From: JADGHE01 sp035716025
GTDB lineage: Bacteria > Pseudomonadota > Alphaproteobacteria > Rhizobiales > Xanthobacteraceae
Assembly: GCA_035716025.1 (NCBI GenBank)
Contig: DASTKH010000041.1
Location: 124,001 to 188,000, forward strand
DNA length: 64,000 bases
Direction: 5' to 3'
The position numbers were made by a program, and so were the translations under genes. The notes under the pieces were generated by a model. The model was not told the DNA's origin and did no database searches. It worked only from the letters and a program-made list of their open reading frames with translations. Shown one piece after another: positions 16,312 through 24,946 of the stretch. Each line of letters starts with the position of its first letter. The stretch's first letter is position 1.

Positions 16312-18111
16312 ATGGATTTTGACCTTCCCATTCCCGCGCCGCAGGCTTTCGCATTCGCGATTCTCGCCGGTATGATGGCGATGTTTGCCTGGGGCCGGCT
16401 TCGCTACGACGTCGTGGCGCTGCTCGCCCTGCTTGCCGGCGTGTTCACCGGCATCGTTCCTTACGACAAGGCGTTTTCCGGCTTCAGCGACGATATTGTC
16501 TTCATCGTCGCGAGTGCGCTCGTCGTGAGCGCGGGTGTGGCCCGCTCCGGCATGATCGAGCGGGTGGTACGCCGGATCAGCCCGCATCTCGATCGGACAG
16601 GTTTGCAGGTCGTGGTGCTCGCCGGCACCGTCACGGTGCTGTCCGCCTTCGTGAAGAATATCGGCGCGCTGGCCATGATGATGCCGGTCGCCTTCCAGCT
16701 CGCGCGCCGCCACGACAAGCCGGTCTCGGCCCTGCTCATGCCGATGTCGTTCGGGGCGCTGCTCGGCGGGGTCGTGACGCTGATCGGCACCTCGCCCAAC
16801 ATTATCGTTGCGCGCGTGCGCGAGGAGCTCACGGGTCAGCCCTTCGGGATGTTCGACTTCACCCCTGTCGGGGCGGGGGTGGCGGCGGTCGGCCTGTTGT
16901 TCCTTGCCGTGGGCTACCGGCTGTTGCCGCGCGGCCGCAAAGGCTCGGCGTCGATGGACGCGGCTTTCAACATCGAGGGCTACACCACCGAGGTCGTGGT
17001 GCCCGAAGGTTCACCGCTGATCGAGAAGACCGTGGCGGACCTGCGCGCGCTCGGCGAGAGCGAGGTCGATGTGCTGATGCTGCTGCGCAAGCGCCGCCGC
17101 CGCTACAGCCCGCCGGACGACGCAGTTCTCAAGCCCGGTGACACGATGCTGCTCGAAGGCGAGCAGGACGTGCTCGACCGTGTCGTCGGCGAGGCGAAGC
17201 TGCAGCTCGTGCGCGACGACAAGGAGCGCGAGACCGACACGCCGGCCGATGACATCGGCGTCATGGAGGCGGTCGTCACCGGCGACTCCATTCTGGTCGA
17301 TCGGACGCCGATGCAGATGCGGCTCTACGAGCGGTACCAGGTCAATCTCCTCGCCGTCAGCCGCCGCGGGCAGAGGGTGACGCGGCAGATGCGATCGGTG
17401 CGCCTCCAGCCGGGTGACGTGCTGGTGCTGCAAGGCAATCTCAACACCATGCCGGAGACGCTCGGGGAACTGCGTTGCCTGCCGCTCGCCGCGCGCGATC
17501 TGCGGCTCGGCACCGGCCGCCACAGCATCGTGCCGGTCGTGATCCTTGTCGCCGCGATGACGGCGGCTTCGCTTCATGTCGTTCCGGTCGCCATCGCCTT
17601 CTTCAGCGCGGCGGTGGCGATGCTGCTCGTCCGCGCACTCACGCTGCGCGAAGCGTACGAGGCGATGGAATGGCCGATCCTCGTTCTTCTCGGTGCGCTC
17701 ATTCCGGTCAGCGATGCGCTGCGGACAACGGGAGGCACCGATCTCATCGCCGGTTGGCTGTCCACCGCCGCGGCGGCGCTGCCGCCGCTCGGCGCGCTCG
17801 CCCTCATCATGGTCTCGGCCATGGCGATCACGCCGTTTCTCAACAACGCTGCGACGGTGCTGGTGATGGGGCCGATCGCCGCCGGTTTCGCCACCAATCT
17901 CGGGTACAGCGTCGATGCCTTCCTGATGGCGGTGGCGATCGGGGCAGCGTGCGACTTTCTCACGCCCATCGGCCATCAATGCAATACGCTGGTCATGGGG
18001 CCGGGCGGCTACCGCTTCGGCGACTACTGGCGGCTGGGACTTCCCTTGTCGATCATCGTGGTTGCGGTCGGCGTCCCGCTGATCGCCGTCTTCTGGCCAT
18101 ATCGGCCTTGA
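16312..18111 (+). CDS. SLC13/DASS-family permease with two TrkA-C domains
   Basis: Protein of 599 residues. N-terminal membrane helices (about 1-210) contain FVKNIGALAMMMPVAF and LIGTSPNIIVARVREELTG, the substrate- and sodium-site loop of divalent-anion symporters. A soluble centre (about 215-390) holds two TrkA-C regulatory domains, visible as LKPGDTMLLEGEQDVLDRV and LQPGDVLVLQGNLNTMPE. C-terminal helices repeat the pattern with FLNNAATVLVMGPIA and LTPIGHQCNTLVMGPGGYR. Members import dicarboxylates, citrate or sulphate. Its position directly after tctA suggests overlapping carboxylate use. The start at 16312 gives a normal N-terminus; a longer in-frame reading overlaps tctA. Confidence 0.9.
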   Translation: MDFDLPIPAPQAFAFAILAGMMAMFAWGRLRYDVVALLALLAGVFTGIVPYDKAFSGFSDDIVFIVASALVVSAGVARSGMIERVVRRISPHLDRTGLQVVVLAGTVTVLSAFVKNIGALAMMMPVAFQLARRHDKPVSALLMPMSFGALLGGVVTLIGTSPNIIVARVREELTGQPFGMFDFTPVGAGVAAVGLLFLAVGYRLLPRGRKGSASMDAAFNIEGYTTEVVVPEGSPLIEKTVADLRALGESEVDVLMLLRKRRRRYSPPDDAVLKPGDTMLLEGEQDVLDRVVGEAKLQLVRDDKERETDTPADDIGVMEAVVTGDSILVDRTPMQMRLYERYQVNLLAVSRRGQRVTRQMRSVRLQPGDVLVLQGNLNTMPETLGELRCLPLAARDLRLGTGRHSIVPVVILVAAMTAASLHVVPVAIAFFSAAVAMLLVRALTLREAYEAMEWPILVLLGALIPVSDALRTTGGTDLIAGWLSTAAAALPPLGALALIMVSAMAITPFLNNAATVLVMGPIAAGFATNLGYSVDAFLMAVAIGAACDFLTPIGHQCNTLVMGPGGYRFGDYWRLGLPLSIIVVAVGVPLIAVFWPYRP

Positions 18112-18178
18112 CGGCGAGGGAAATCGACCTCTTGCTGGAGGAACACGCATTCAGGCCAGCCAGAGAGGAGCATTCCCG

Positions 18179-18661
18179 ATGTCGCCGAAGGTGTCCGCGA
18201 CGGTCTTCGTGATGGGTTTGTTGCTGGCGGGGTGCGCCGGCACGCGGGAACCGCTGGCGCCGGCCGCCCCTCCACCGGTCGTTAACGCGCCGCCCGCGCC
18301 GGGAATCGCGCCCGAGGACCTGGTCGGCCGTTGGGGATTTGCCTCGTATCACCAAGAAGGCGACCGCGCGCGAACGATCACCCAGGCGCGCAACCAGTGT
18401 CGGCATCCTTACGTCATCGGTCGCGGGCCTAACGGCGGTGTCATGATGCATCTTGCCGACCAGAGCCAGCCGACGGAGCTCTTTACCAAGGCCGGGCCGG
18501 AGGGCGGTCGCTTCATCGGACCCGCGGGGCCGGCGGGCGATGCAAGCGACCGCGAAATCGTCTCCTTCGACGGCCGGGTTCTGATCCTGCGCTGGCTCGA
18601 CCGCGAGGTCGCCGGTCGCTACGGAACGGCGGTCTACGTCCGCTGTGCCCCGCGGGCCTGA
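18179..18661 (+). CDS. Putative lipoprotein of unknown function
   Basis: Protein of 160 residues with a clear lipobox, LLAGC, placing the lipidated cysteine at residue 19. A Pro/Ala-rich linker (about 25-45) separates it from a small domain starting LVGRWGFASYHQEGDR. The WG.ASY opening resembles small periplasmic domains often found in alphaproteobacterial lipoproteins, but I do not recognise a named family. The ribosome site GAGAGGAG precedes the ATG. The next gene starts two bases after the stop, so they are co-transcribed. Confidence 0.7.
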   Translation: MSPKVSATVFVMGLLLAGCAGTREPLAPAAPPPVVNAPPAPGIAPEDLVGRWGFASYHQEGDRARTITQARNQCRHPYVIGRGPNGGVMMHLADQSQPTELFTKAGPEGGRFIGPAGPAGDASDREIVSFDGRVLILRWLDREVAGRYGTAVYVRCAPRA

Positions 18662-18663
18662 CC

Positions 18664-19119
18664 ATGGCGGGCGGCGGACCGCGGCTCATGGCGCATCCTC
18701 TGCCGGCCGGCGCGCGCGCGGCGCTCTGCCGCGCGCTGGAGAAGGCAGGACTGCCGATCGACGATGTGGAGGAGCCCGGCCGCCTCTTCTGGCGATTCGA
18801 GACCGAAGAGCAGGTGCCCGTCGGTTACGGAGGGCTAGAAGTCCACGGCAAGGAGGCACTGGTGCGCTCGGTCCTCACCTTGCCGCCGGCGCGGCATCGC
18901 GGCATCGGCGCGAAGATCGTCGCCGCTCTCGAGACCGAGGCGTTTATAGCCGGCTGCCGCAGCGTCTGGGCCATTACGGCCTCCGCGGGGCCGTTCTTCG
19001 AACGTCTCGGCTATGCGGTTTGCGAACGGTCGCAAGTGCCGGAGGCCATCGCCGGCACGCGGCAATTCCGCTCCATTTGTCCTGACAGCGCGCGCGTGCT
19101 GGTCAAAGGGCTGCGCTGA
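18664..19119 (+). CDS. GNAT-family acetyltransferase, ArsN2-like
   Basis: Protein of 151 residues. The GNAT acetyl-CoA loop is seen as LPPARHRGIGAKIVAALE (R-x-x-G-x-G/A type). The C-terminal signature FFERLGYAVCER, followed by PEAIAGTRQF and CPDSARVLVKGL, matches ArsN2-type acetyltransferases, named because they often sit in arsenic-resistance operons. Here no arsenic gene is nearby, so arsenic detoxification is uncertain. The gene is two bases downstream of a lipoprotein gene and upstream of an MFS transporter. Confidence 0.75.
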   Translation: MAGGGPRLMAHPLPAGARAALCRALEKAGLPIDDVEEPGRLFWRFETEEQVPVGYGGLEVHGKEALVRSVLTLPPARHRGIGAKIVAALETEAFIAGCRSVWAITASAGPFFERLGYAVCERSQVPEAIAGTRQFRSICPDSARVLVKGLR

Positions 19120-19203
19120 TCGCACCGGGCCATCGGTGCGGAGCGGCCGCCTCGCCTCGCCGAAGGCGACATGGTAAGCCGTGCTGCAGTCTCGCGGCGC
19201 CCG

Positions 19204-20409
19204 ATGTCCGACCTCGCCCGCTTTCTCCTCGGCCCCTGGCGGGCCGTTCTCGTCCTTTCGCTGACGCAAATCGTCGCGTGGGGCGCGATCTATTACACGC
19301 CGGTGCTGATGGTCCCCCTGATCGCCGCCGATCATGGCTGGTCGCTCAGTCTGACGATGAGCGGCCTGTCCGTCGGTATTCTGGTCGCCGGCCTGGTGTC
19401 GCCGCGAATGGGCGCGCTCGTCGACCGCTATGGCGGCCACCGAGTGATGCCGGTCGGCTCGCTGCTCGGCGCCTTGGGTCTTTTTGCGATCACGCACGCG
19501 ACGCATCCTGCCGCCTATTTCGCGGTGTGGGCGGTGCTCGGCGTCGCGATGGCCGGTTCGCTCTACGATCCGGCCTTCGCCTCGCTCGGCCGCATTTTCG
19601 GCGCGGCCGCGCGCCGGCCAATCACCGCCCTGACGCTCGCGGGCGCCTTCGCTTCGACGGTGAGCTGGCCGGTCACGCGCATCCTCGTCGATACGTTCGG
19701 CTGGCGTGCGACATATCTTGCCTATGCGGCCGTGCTTGCCGGCATCGCGGCGCCGCTGCATGCATTTCTGCTTCCGCGTACGCGTGCCGCGGCGGAGACG
19801 CCCGCACCCGCCGGCGCTCCGGCGCTGCCTCCGAAATTACCGGCGCAGGGTCGCGCGTTTCTGCTCGTCGTCACGGCCTTCGCCGTCTACGCCTTCGTGC
19901 CGTCCGGCCTGCTCGCCAATCTGCTCGCGATGTTTGCGCGGCTTGGGCTCGATCCTGCCACCGCCGTGGCGATCGGGGCGCTCTTCGGGCCGTGCCAGAT
20001 GGCGGCGCGGCTCTGCGAATTGCTGTTCGCCCGCAACGTCCACCCGCTCGACATCGCGCGTCTGGCCGTCGGCTGTCTCGTGCTTGCCTTCGCCGGCCTC
20101 GCGGCGCTCGGGCTTTCGCCTGTCGTTGCCGCCGCTTTCGTCATGCTGCTCGGCTTATGCAACGGACTGATGACGCTCGCGCGCGGAACGGTGCCCCTCG
20201 CGTTGTTCGGGGCGGCCGGCTACGGCCGGTTGATCGGACGCATCGCGGGTCCGGCGCTGGTTGTCCAGTCGGCGGCGCCCGTTGTCGTTGCCTTCGTGGC
20301 CGAGCAAGGCTCCGATCGGATGGCGATGGCGCTTGCGGGTCTCCTTGCCGTGATCGCGCTGTCCTGCTTCCTCGCCGTGCCTCGACCCTTTACGCACCGT
20401 CAAGGTTAA
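19204..20409 (+). CDS. Major facilitator superfamily transporter
   Basis: Twelve-helix permease of 401 residues. It opens with LTQIVAWGAIYYTPVLMVPLI and the A-loop motif GALVDRYGGHRVMPVG between helices 2 and 3, followed by AYVLG-like glycine-rich helices. The start at 19204 (MSDLARFLL) places the first helix normally; an in-frame ATG at 19171 would add 11 basic residues. The N-terminus resembles the family sometimes labelled arsenite or small-solute MFS effluxers, but the substrate cannot be read. It lies 84 bases after the GNAT gene on the same strand. Confidence 0.85.
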   Translation: MSDLARFLLGPWRAVLVLSLTQIVAWGAIYYTPVLMVPLIAADHGWSLSLTMSGLSVGILVAGLVSPRMGALVDRYGGHRVMPVGSLLGALGLFAITHATHPAAYFAVWAVLGVAMAGSLYDPAFASLGRIFGAAARRPITALTLAGAFASTVSWPVTRILVDTFGWRATYLAYAAVLAGIAAPLHAFLLPRTRAAAETPAPAGAPALPPKLPAQGRAFLLVVTAFAVYAFVPSGLLANLLAMFARLGLDPATAVAIGALFGPCQMAARLCELLFARNVHPLDIARLAVGCLVLAFAGLAALGLSPVVAAAFVMLLGLCNGLMTLARGTVPLALFGAAGYGRLIGRIAGPALVVQSAAPVVVAFVAEQGSDRMAMALAGLLAVIALSCFLAVPRPFTHRQG

Positions 20410-20540
20410 CGCGACGAAACGCAATTTTCCCGTTTCGCGGAAGGCGCCGTTTACCAATCCGTCGCGCTTTCGCCGTGTACTGCTCGGGCAGGAGACGGCG
20501 TCACAAGTCTCCGTTTCGAAGACCGCGTGACGAGTACGAC

Positions 20541-21329
20541 ATGCAGCGTTTCTGCTCCCTTGCGTTCGCACCGGTGATACTGGTTGCGGGCGCATTTTCT
20601 TTTCCGCTCTCAGCGGCGCCGCTCGACCCGCAGCCGGAGCGGTTTGCCGGCGCGCCGCAGATGCGCGAGTCCTCCGCCTTTCCCGCCCGTCAGTCGAGCG
20701 CGCGGCGCGGACATATGGGCGGCGGATTTATCGAGTTCCTGTTTGGTGGAACAAGTGAGGCGGCGCCGCGCGATCAGGGTCCGATCTACGCGCCCGGCTA
20801 TGCCGATCCGCGCCGCTTCCCGCGCTACGAGGTGCAGCAAGGCGCCGAGCGCCCGCGCCTCGCCGCGCTCGGTCGCGGCGAGGTCGATCCCAAATATGAG
20901 CGACAGGTCGTCGATTATTACGGACCCGAAAAGCCGGGCACGATCGTGATCGACACGCCGAATCGCTTCCTCTACCTCATCCAGGAGAACGGAAAGGCGC
21001 TGCGCTACGGCATCGGCGTAGGCCGGCCCGGCTTCGCCTGGTCGGGGGTCAAGACCGTCACCATGAAGCGCGAATGGCCGGACTGGCGCCCGCCGGACGA
21101 GATGCTGAAGCGGCGGCCGGATCTGCCGCGCTACATGCCGGGCGGGCCCGACAATCCGCTCGGCGCGCGCGCGCTCTATCTCGGTTCGTCGCTCTATCGC
21201 ATCCACGGCTCGAACGAGCCCTGGACGATCGGGCAGGCGGTGTCTTCCGGATGCATCCGCATGCGCAATGAAGACGTGATTGATCTTTATGAGCGCGTCT
21301 CGGTGGGAACGCGCGTGGTGGTGATCTGA
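20541..21329 (+). CDS. L,D-transpeptidase (YkuD domain)
   Basis: Exported protein of 262 residues that would form 3-3 cross-links or attach proteins in peptidoglycan. The signal peptide ends near PLSAAP. The YkuD catalytic domain spans about 132-262, with the active-site pattern IHGSNEPWTIG (His222) and SSGCIRM (nucleophile Cys238). The insert REWPDWRPPDEMLKRRPDLP is characteristic of the alphaproteobacterial ErfK/YcfS type. A poorly conserved region (27-130) precedes the domain. A strong terminator follows. A paralogue lies at 40033-40857. A longer in-frame reading upstream overlaps the MFS gene and is spurious. Confidence 0.9.
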   Translation: MQRFCSLAFAPVILVAGAFSFPLSAAPLDPQPERFAGAPQMRESSAFPARQSSARRGHMGGGFIEFLFGGTSEAAPRDQGPIYAPGYADPRRFPRYEVQQGAERPRLAALGRGEVDPKYERQVVDYYGPEKPGTIVIDTPNRFLYLIQENGKALRYGIGVGRPGFAWSGVKTVTMKREWPDWRPPDEMLKRRPDLPRYMPGGPDNPLGARALYLGSSLYRIHGSNEPWTIGQAVSSGCIRMRNEDVIDLYERVSVGTRVVVI

Positions 21330-21397
21330 TTTCGCTGCCTTCAGGATTCGCGACGATTGTCTTCAATTCCGCCGGCGGTCGAGACGCCGCACGCCAA

Positions 21398-21420
21398 GAA
21401 GGCCGCCCGAGGCGGCCTTC
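21398..21420 (+). terminator. Rho-independent terminator after L,D-transpeptidase gene
   Basis: Perfect 10-bp stem GAAGGCCGCC / GGCGGCCTTC with a CGA loop, followed by TTTGTTCG. It sits between convergent genes, 68 bases after the transpeptidase stop. On the minus strand a short tract (TTGGCG) gives only weak support for bidirectional use. Confidence 0.8.
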
Positions 21421-21473
21421 TTTGTTCGCGCACTGCCTGGATTCTTGGTTCAAGCGGCGGGGCAAGAGCGCCG

Positions 21474-21764
21474 TCAATCCTCCGTGCCGTAGCTTTCGTC
21501 GGGAATAACTCTCCTCCGCGGCAGGTAGCCTACATTTCCCTCAGGCTCGTAGGCACGGCCGAGGAAGGGTGTTTCCACGGGGTAAGCCGGCGCGATGGCG
21601 TAGCCGGGTTCCGATGAAACATAGGGATAATTGGGCCCGCTGCCCCAATTTCCGTACGGCCCGAGGTCGATGTCGGGCGAACCTTCGCCCGCCAGAGCCG
21701 GGGTCGCGAGACCGAAAGCAGCTGCAACGACCGCAGCCGCCAAAAATGTTCTGCCAGCAAGCAT
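21474..21764 (-). CDS. Small secreted Tyr/Pro-rich protein, unknown function
   Basis: Protein of 96 residues with a typical signal peptide (hydrophobic core AAAVVAAAFG, cleavage near PALAGEG). The mature part is short, rich in Gly, Pro and Tyr (DIDLGPYGNWGSGPNYPYVS) and ends acidic. A very good ribosome site (GAGGAGG) lies upstream on the minus strand, supporting this start within a much longer open frame. I recognise no family. The 278 bases upstream, to 22042, hold no gene that I can support. Confidence 0.65.
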   Translation of the reverse strand: MLAGRTFLAAAVVAAAFGLATPALAGEGSPDIDLGPYGNWGSGPNYPYVSSEPGYAIAPAYPVETPFLGRAYEPEGNVGYLPRRRVIPDESYGTED

Positions 21765-22042
21765 CCCTTGCCTCCTCTGTCCTGTCTGTGTGTGCGGAAT
21801 GGCCGCTCGACACGACTTTTCGTACGCCGTGCCGGCGTCGTGTCGCGGCATGCTTTCCTCAACGGATGAGCGGCGCGGCGGTTCCGAACAACTTTTGCGC
21901 ATGGCCTGCACGCTTTTTGCAGGGCTGCGGCGCACGGGTGAGCCCGTGACGGCATGAGACGTTACGAACGTGCCCGATTCTCGCCGCAGTTTGCACAACA
22001 CATGCAGGCGAAGGCGGAAAGGTCGCCGAATGCCGCGCCGGT

Positions 22043-23182
22043 TCAGGCGAGATCCACCCACCGCCGCTCGGCCATGCTGCGGCGGCACGCTTCCGCCAGG
22101 GCGACGTCGCGGAGTCCCGCACGCAGGTCGGCCGCGAACGGTTCGTCTGCGACCACATGGCGCAGGAAACCCTCCCATCCCACGCGGTAGGGATTCTTGT
22201 AGGGGCCGAGATCGGGAACCGCGCCCCACTGCGTGCGATAGTCCATGCCGAGATCGACCGCCACGCTGAAGCCGGCAATCTTCGGCGTCTCGCCGAGCGA
22301 CTGGATGTGGCAGCGGTGCAGCCCCGCGACGGCAGAACCGTGCGTGCCGTCGACATGCAGCATCAACAGGTCGTCGCGGCGGACACGCGTCGCCCACGAG
22401 CTCAGGATGGTGCCGAAGGCGCCGTTCTCCAGCTCCACGATTGTCGATACGCTGTCGTCGACGTCGACCTGATAAGCCTCGCCGCGCTCGTCGATACGCT
22501 CGGGCTGCGCGGTCCATGCCGCCGAGACGATCCGGCGGATGCGGCCGAGCAGGCCTTCAATGACGTAGCGCCAGTGCGGATACATGTCGAACGTGAGTCC
22601 GCCGCCGCCCGACGATTTGTAGTTCCAGCTGGGGCGCTGGGCCGGCGTATGGCGACCGTCGAAAACCCACCAGCCGAATTCGAGCTTGAAATTGACCACG
22701 CGGCCGAAAAAGCCGATGTCCATGAGATAAGCGAGCTTCTGCAGGCCGGGCAGATAAAGCTTGTCTTCAACCGCGCCGTGCTTGAGACCGCGCGCTTCCG
22801 CGGCCTTGAGAAGCGCAAGCCCTTCGGCGGCCGACGGCGCGACGGGCTTCTCGGTATAGATATGTTTGCCGGCGGCGATCGCCTTGTGCAGCACGTCGAG
22901 CCTCGCATGCGTTGCCGCGGCGTCGAAGACGATCGAAAAATCCGGGTTCGCGAGCGCCTGGTCGAGGTCGGTGGTCCAGGCCGAGACGTTGTGCTGCCGG
23001 GCAATGGCGGCGAGCTTCTCGCGATTGCGACCAACGAGCAGCAACTGCGGCACGATTCGATCCTCGCCGAGTGCAATGCCGCCCTCGGCGCAGATCGGCG
23101 CGAGCGCATTCTGCAAATGTTGCGTCGAGCAGATGCGGCCGGTCGCGCCGTTGAGGATGATGCCGACAGTCCGTGTGGTCAT
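22043..23182 (-). CDS. Gfo/Idh/MocA-family oxidoreductase (copy 1)
   Basis: NAD(P)-dependent dehydrogenase of 379 residues, usually acting on sugars, inositols or their acids. The N-terminal Rossmann part begins TVGIILNGATGRI, a slight variant of the usual GxGxxG. The diagnostic IYTEKPVAPSAAEG (EKP motif) and the C-terminal sheet domain with GGGGLTFDMYPHWRYVIEGLLG follow. The ATG at 23182 (MTTRTVG) is the natural start; an upstream ATG adds a basic tail. It is the last gene of the minus-strand catabolic set. A second member of the family is on the plus strand at 27222-28220. Confidence 0.88.
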   Translation of the reverse strand: MTTRTVGIILNGATGRICSTQHLQNALAPICAEGGIALGEDRIVPQLLLVGRNREKLAAIARQHNVSAWTTDLDQALANPDFSIVFDAAATHARLDVLHKAIAAGKHIYTEKPVAPSAAEGLALLKAAEARGLKHGAVEDKLYLPGLQKLAYLMDIGFFGRVVNFKLEFGWWVFDGRHTPAQRPSWNYKSSGGGGLTFDMYPHWRYVIEGLLGRIRRIVSAAWTAQPERIDERGEAYQVDVDDSVSTIVELENGAFGTILSSWATRVRRDDLLMLHVDGTHGSAVAGLHRCHIQSLGETPKIAGFSVAVDLGMDYRTQWGAVPDLGPYKNPYRVGWEGFLRHVVADEPFAADLRAGLRDVALAEACRRSMAERRWVDLA

Positions 23183-23320
23183 GCGCTTGATTCCGTTTCT
23201 TGCCGCGGCCTCCCGCGCCCGCGCCCTCCCGCGGTCGGCGGGAAGCGGGAGGCCAGTGAACATCGACCGTTGGGGTTGCCCACGCCTGGGCGGGGGCGCG
23301 CGGAAGTCTCGATCTCTATA

Positions 23321-24157
23321 TCAAAGTCCATAGACGCGCTCGGCATTGCCGCCAAGCATGGCAGCCCGTTCGCTTTCGGCATAAGGCGCAAGCAGTTCGA
23401 CGATGCCGCGCCAAACCTCCTGATAGGTGCCGGCGATCAGCACCACGGGCCAATTGCTGCCCGCCATGACCCGCTCCGGCCCGAAGCTTTCGATGACGTG
23501 CTCCACGAACGGGCGGATCTGCGCCGTGGACCACCGCCAGTGCTGGATCAGGGCGATGCCCGCCGAAAGCTTGATCACCATGTTCTCGCGCGCGGCGGCG
23601 CGCGTGATCCACGTTGCCCAGGGCTCCCAACCGCTTTCGGGCACGGGCGGTCGGCCCAGATGGTTGACGACGCAAGGCATGTCCGGAAAGCGGTCGGCCG
23701 TCGCAAAAGCCTGCTCCCACTGCTCCGGGTTGGTCGGCACCGTCTCGAAGGCAAGCCCCGCGCGGGCAACCAGAGTGAGCGATTGCACGACGTCCGGCCG
23801 CTGCAGGAAACCCGGCGTCGCGCCCACCCGCATCAGATGGCGAATGCCGACGAGCGGGCCGCGCGCGGAGAGAAGATCGAGGGCGGCTTCCGTCTCCGCG
23901 GGATTATCGAGCGGCACCCAGCCCACCACGCCGCGCATCCACGGCGTTGCTTGGGCGATGTCCAAAAATTCCTCTGTCTCCTCATAGTCGTTGAGAGATT
24001 GCATGAGGATGGTGCCGTCGACGCCTGCCGCACGCATCTCTTTCAGGAGGTCGGTCGGCGTGAAGTCGCGGTCGAGCGTGGCGCGCGCTTCCGGCGGCCA
24101 CTGGTGCGGACGGCGCGCAACCTGCCAGACGTGGTGGTGTGAATCGATGACGGCCAT
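23321..24157 (-). CDS. Amidohydrolase family 2 protein (metal-dependent hydrolase)
   Basis: TIM-barrel hydrolase of 278 residues. It starts with the metal-binding IDSHHHVWQVARRPHQW, and later shows VNHLGRPPVP and the C-terminal FGPERVMAGSNWPV, the pattern of lactonases such as fuconolactonase and of 2-pyrone-4,6-dicarboxylate hydrolase relatives. A sugar-acid lactonase role fits beside Gfo/Idh dehydrogenases, which often make lactones, but this is inference. The upstream crotonase-fold gene ends three bases before its start, so the two are in one operon. Confidence 0.85.
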   Translation of the reverse strand: MAVIDSHHHVWQVARRPHQWPPEARATLDRDFTPTDLLKEMRAAGVDGTILMQSLNDYEETEEFLDIAQATPWMRGVVGWVPLDNPAETEAALDLLSARGPLVGIRHLMRVGATPGFLQRPDVVQSLTLVARAGLAFETVPTNPEQWEQAFATADRFPDMPCVVNHLGRPPVPESGWEPWATWITRAAARENMVIKLSAGIALIQHWRWSTAQIRPFVEHVIESFGPERVMAGSNWPVVLIAGTYQEVWRGIVELLAPYAESERAAMLGGNAERVYGL

Positions 24158-24160
24158 GGC

Positions 24161-24946
24161 TTATGTGCCGCTCCATTGCGGCTCCCGCTTTTCCACGAAG
24201 GCGGAAACGCCGGTGCGGAAATCGCGGCTGCCGTAGGTCTCGCGGAGGAGATCATCGGCTTCGGCGAGGCGGTCGAGCACGAGCCGGCGGATCATCTCCT
24301 TGCTCACCCGCATGGTGATGGGCGCGTTGCGTGCCAGCCGGTCGCAGAGGCTCGCGGCACGGGCATCGATTGCTTCCGGAGGCACGACGTCGAGAATGAA
24401 GCCGAGGCTCTGCGCCTCCTCGGCTGTCAGAAAGTCGCCGAGCAGAAGGATGCGCTTTGCCGCTGCCGTGCCGAGCGCGGCAACGAGCCGCGCGCAGTTG
24501 TGCATCGACAGGCAATTGCCGAGTGTCCGCGCGATCGGCACGCCCAGCTTGGTGCCGGTGGTCGCGATGCGGAAATCGCAGCAGGACGCGATGGCAAGCC
24601 CGCCGCCCACGGCCCAGCCTTCGAGCAGCGCGACCGTCGGCATGGGCAAGGTTTCGAGCGCGCCAAGCACCGCCTCCATCCGGCGTTCATAGGCGAGGCC
24701 GTCCTCTCCCGATGAAAAATGCATGAACTGGGCGATGTCGGTCCCGGCGATGAAAGCCTTGCCGCCTGCGCCGCGCAGCAGCGCGACACGGACGGATGGG
24801 TCGGAGCGGATCTCGGCGCAGATGGCGGCGAGCGCGTCGTACATCGCCCACGTCATCGCATTACGCGCGGCCGGGCGTTCGAAGGTGACGCGCGCAAGGG
24901 GCCCTTCGCGATCGAGACGAACGCGGCCTTCCTGTTCCTCGCTCAT
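24161..24946 (-). CDS. Crotonase-fold (enoyl-CoA hydratase/isomerase family) protein lacking both hydratase glutamates
   Basis: Protein of 261 residues with the crotonase fold: oxyanion-hole phrases GGKAFIAGTDIAQF (about 61-74) and EGWAVGGGLAIASCCDFRIA (about 109-128). In classical hydratases one catalytic Glu follows the GGG by two residues and a second sits 20 residues later in a PE motif. Here those places are Ala118 and Ile138. A hydration reaction by the standard mechanism is therefore unlikely. Other crotonase reactions (isomerisation, decarboxylation, thioester hydrolysis) remain possible. Its start overlaps the stop of the dehydrogenase gene upstream by four bases. Confidence 0.85.
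   Translation of the reverse strand: MSEEQEGRVRLDREGPLARVTFERPAARNAMTWAMYDALAAICAEIRSDPSVRVALLRGAGGKAFIAGTDIAQFMHFSSGEDGLAYERRMEAVLGALETLPMPTVALLEGWAVGGGLAIASCCDFRIATTGTKLGVPIARTLGNCLSMHNCARLVAALGTAAAKRILLLGDFLTAEEAQSLGFILDVVPPEAIDARAASLCDRLARNAPITMRVSKEMIRRLVLDRLAEADDLLRETYGSRDFRTGVSAFVEKREPQWSGT

Noticed and set aside
20412..20441. Hairpin CGAAACG / CGTTTCG after the MFS gene as a terminator
   Set aside because: Short stem, ten-base loop and no T-tract. It may be chance or a protein site, and is not supported enough to annotate.
21765..22517. Upstream extension of the small secreted protein to about 347 residues
   Set aside because: The extra part overlaps the Gfo/Idh gene in another frame. 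A signal peptide and strong ribosome site mark the start at 21764.
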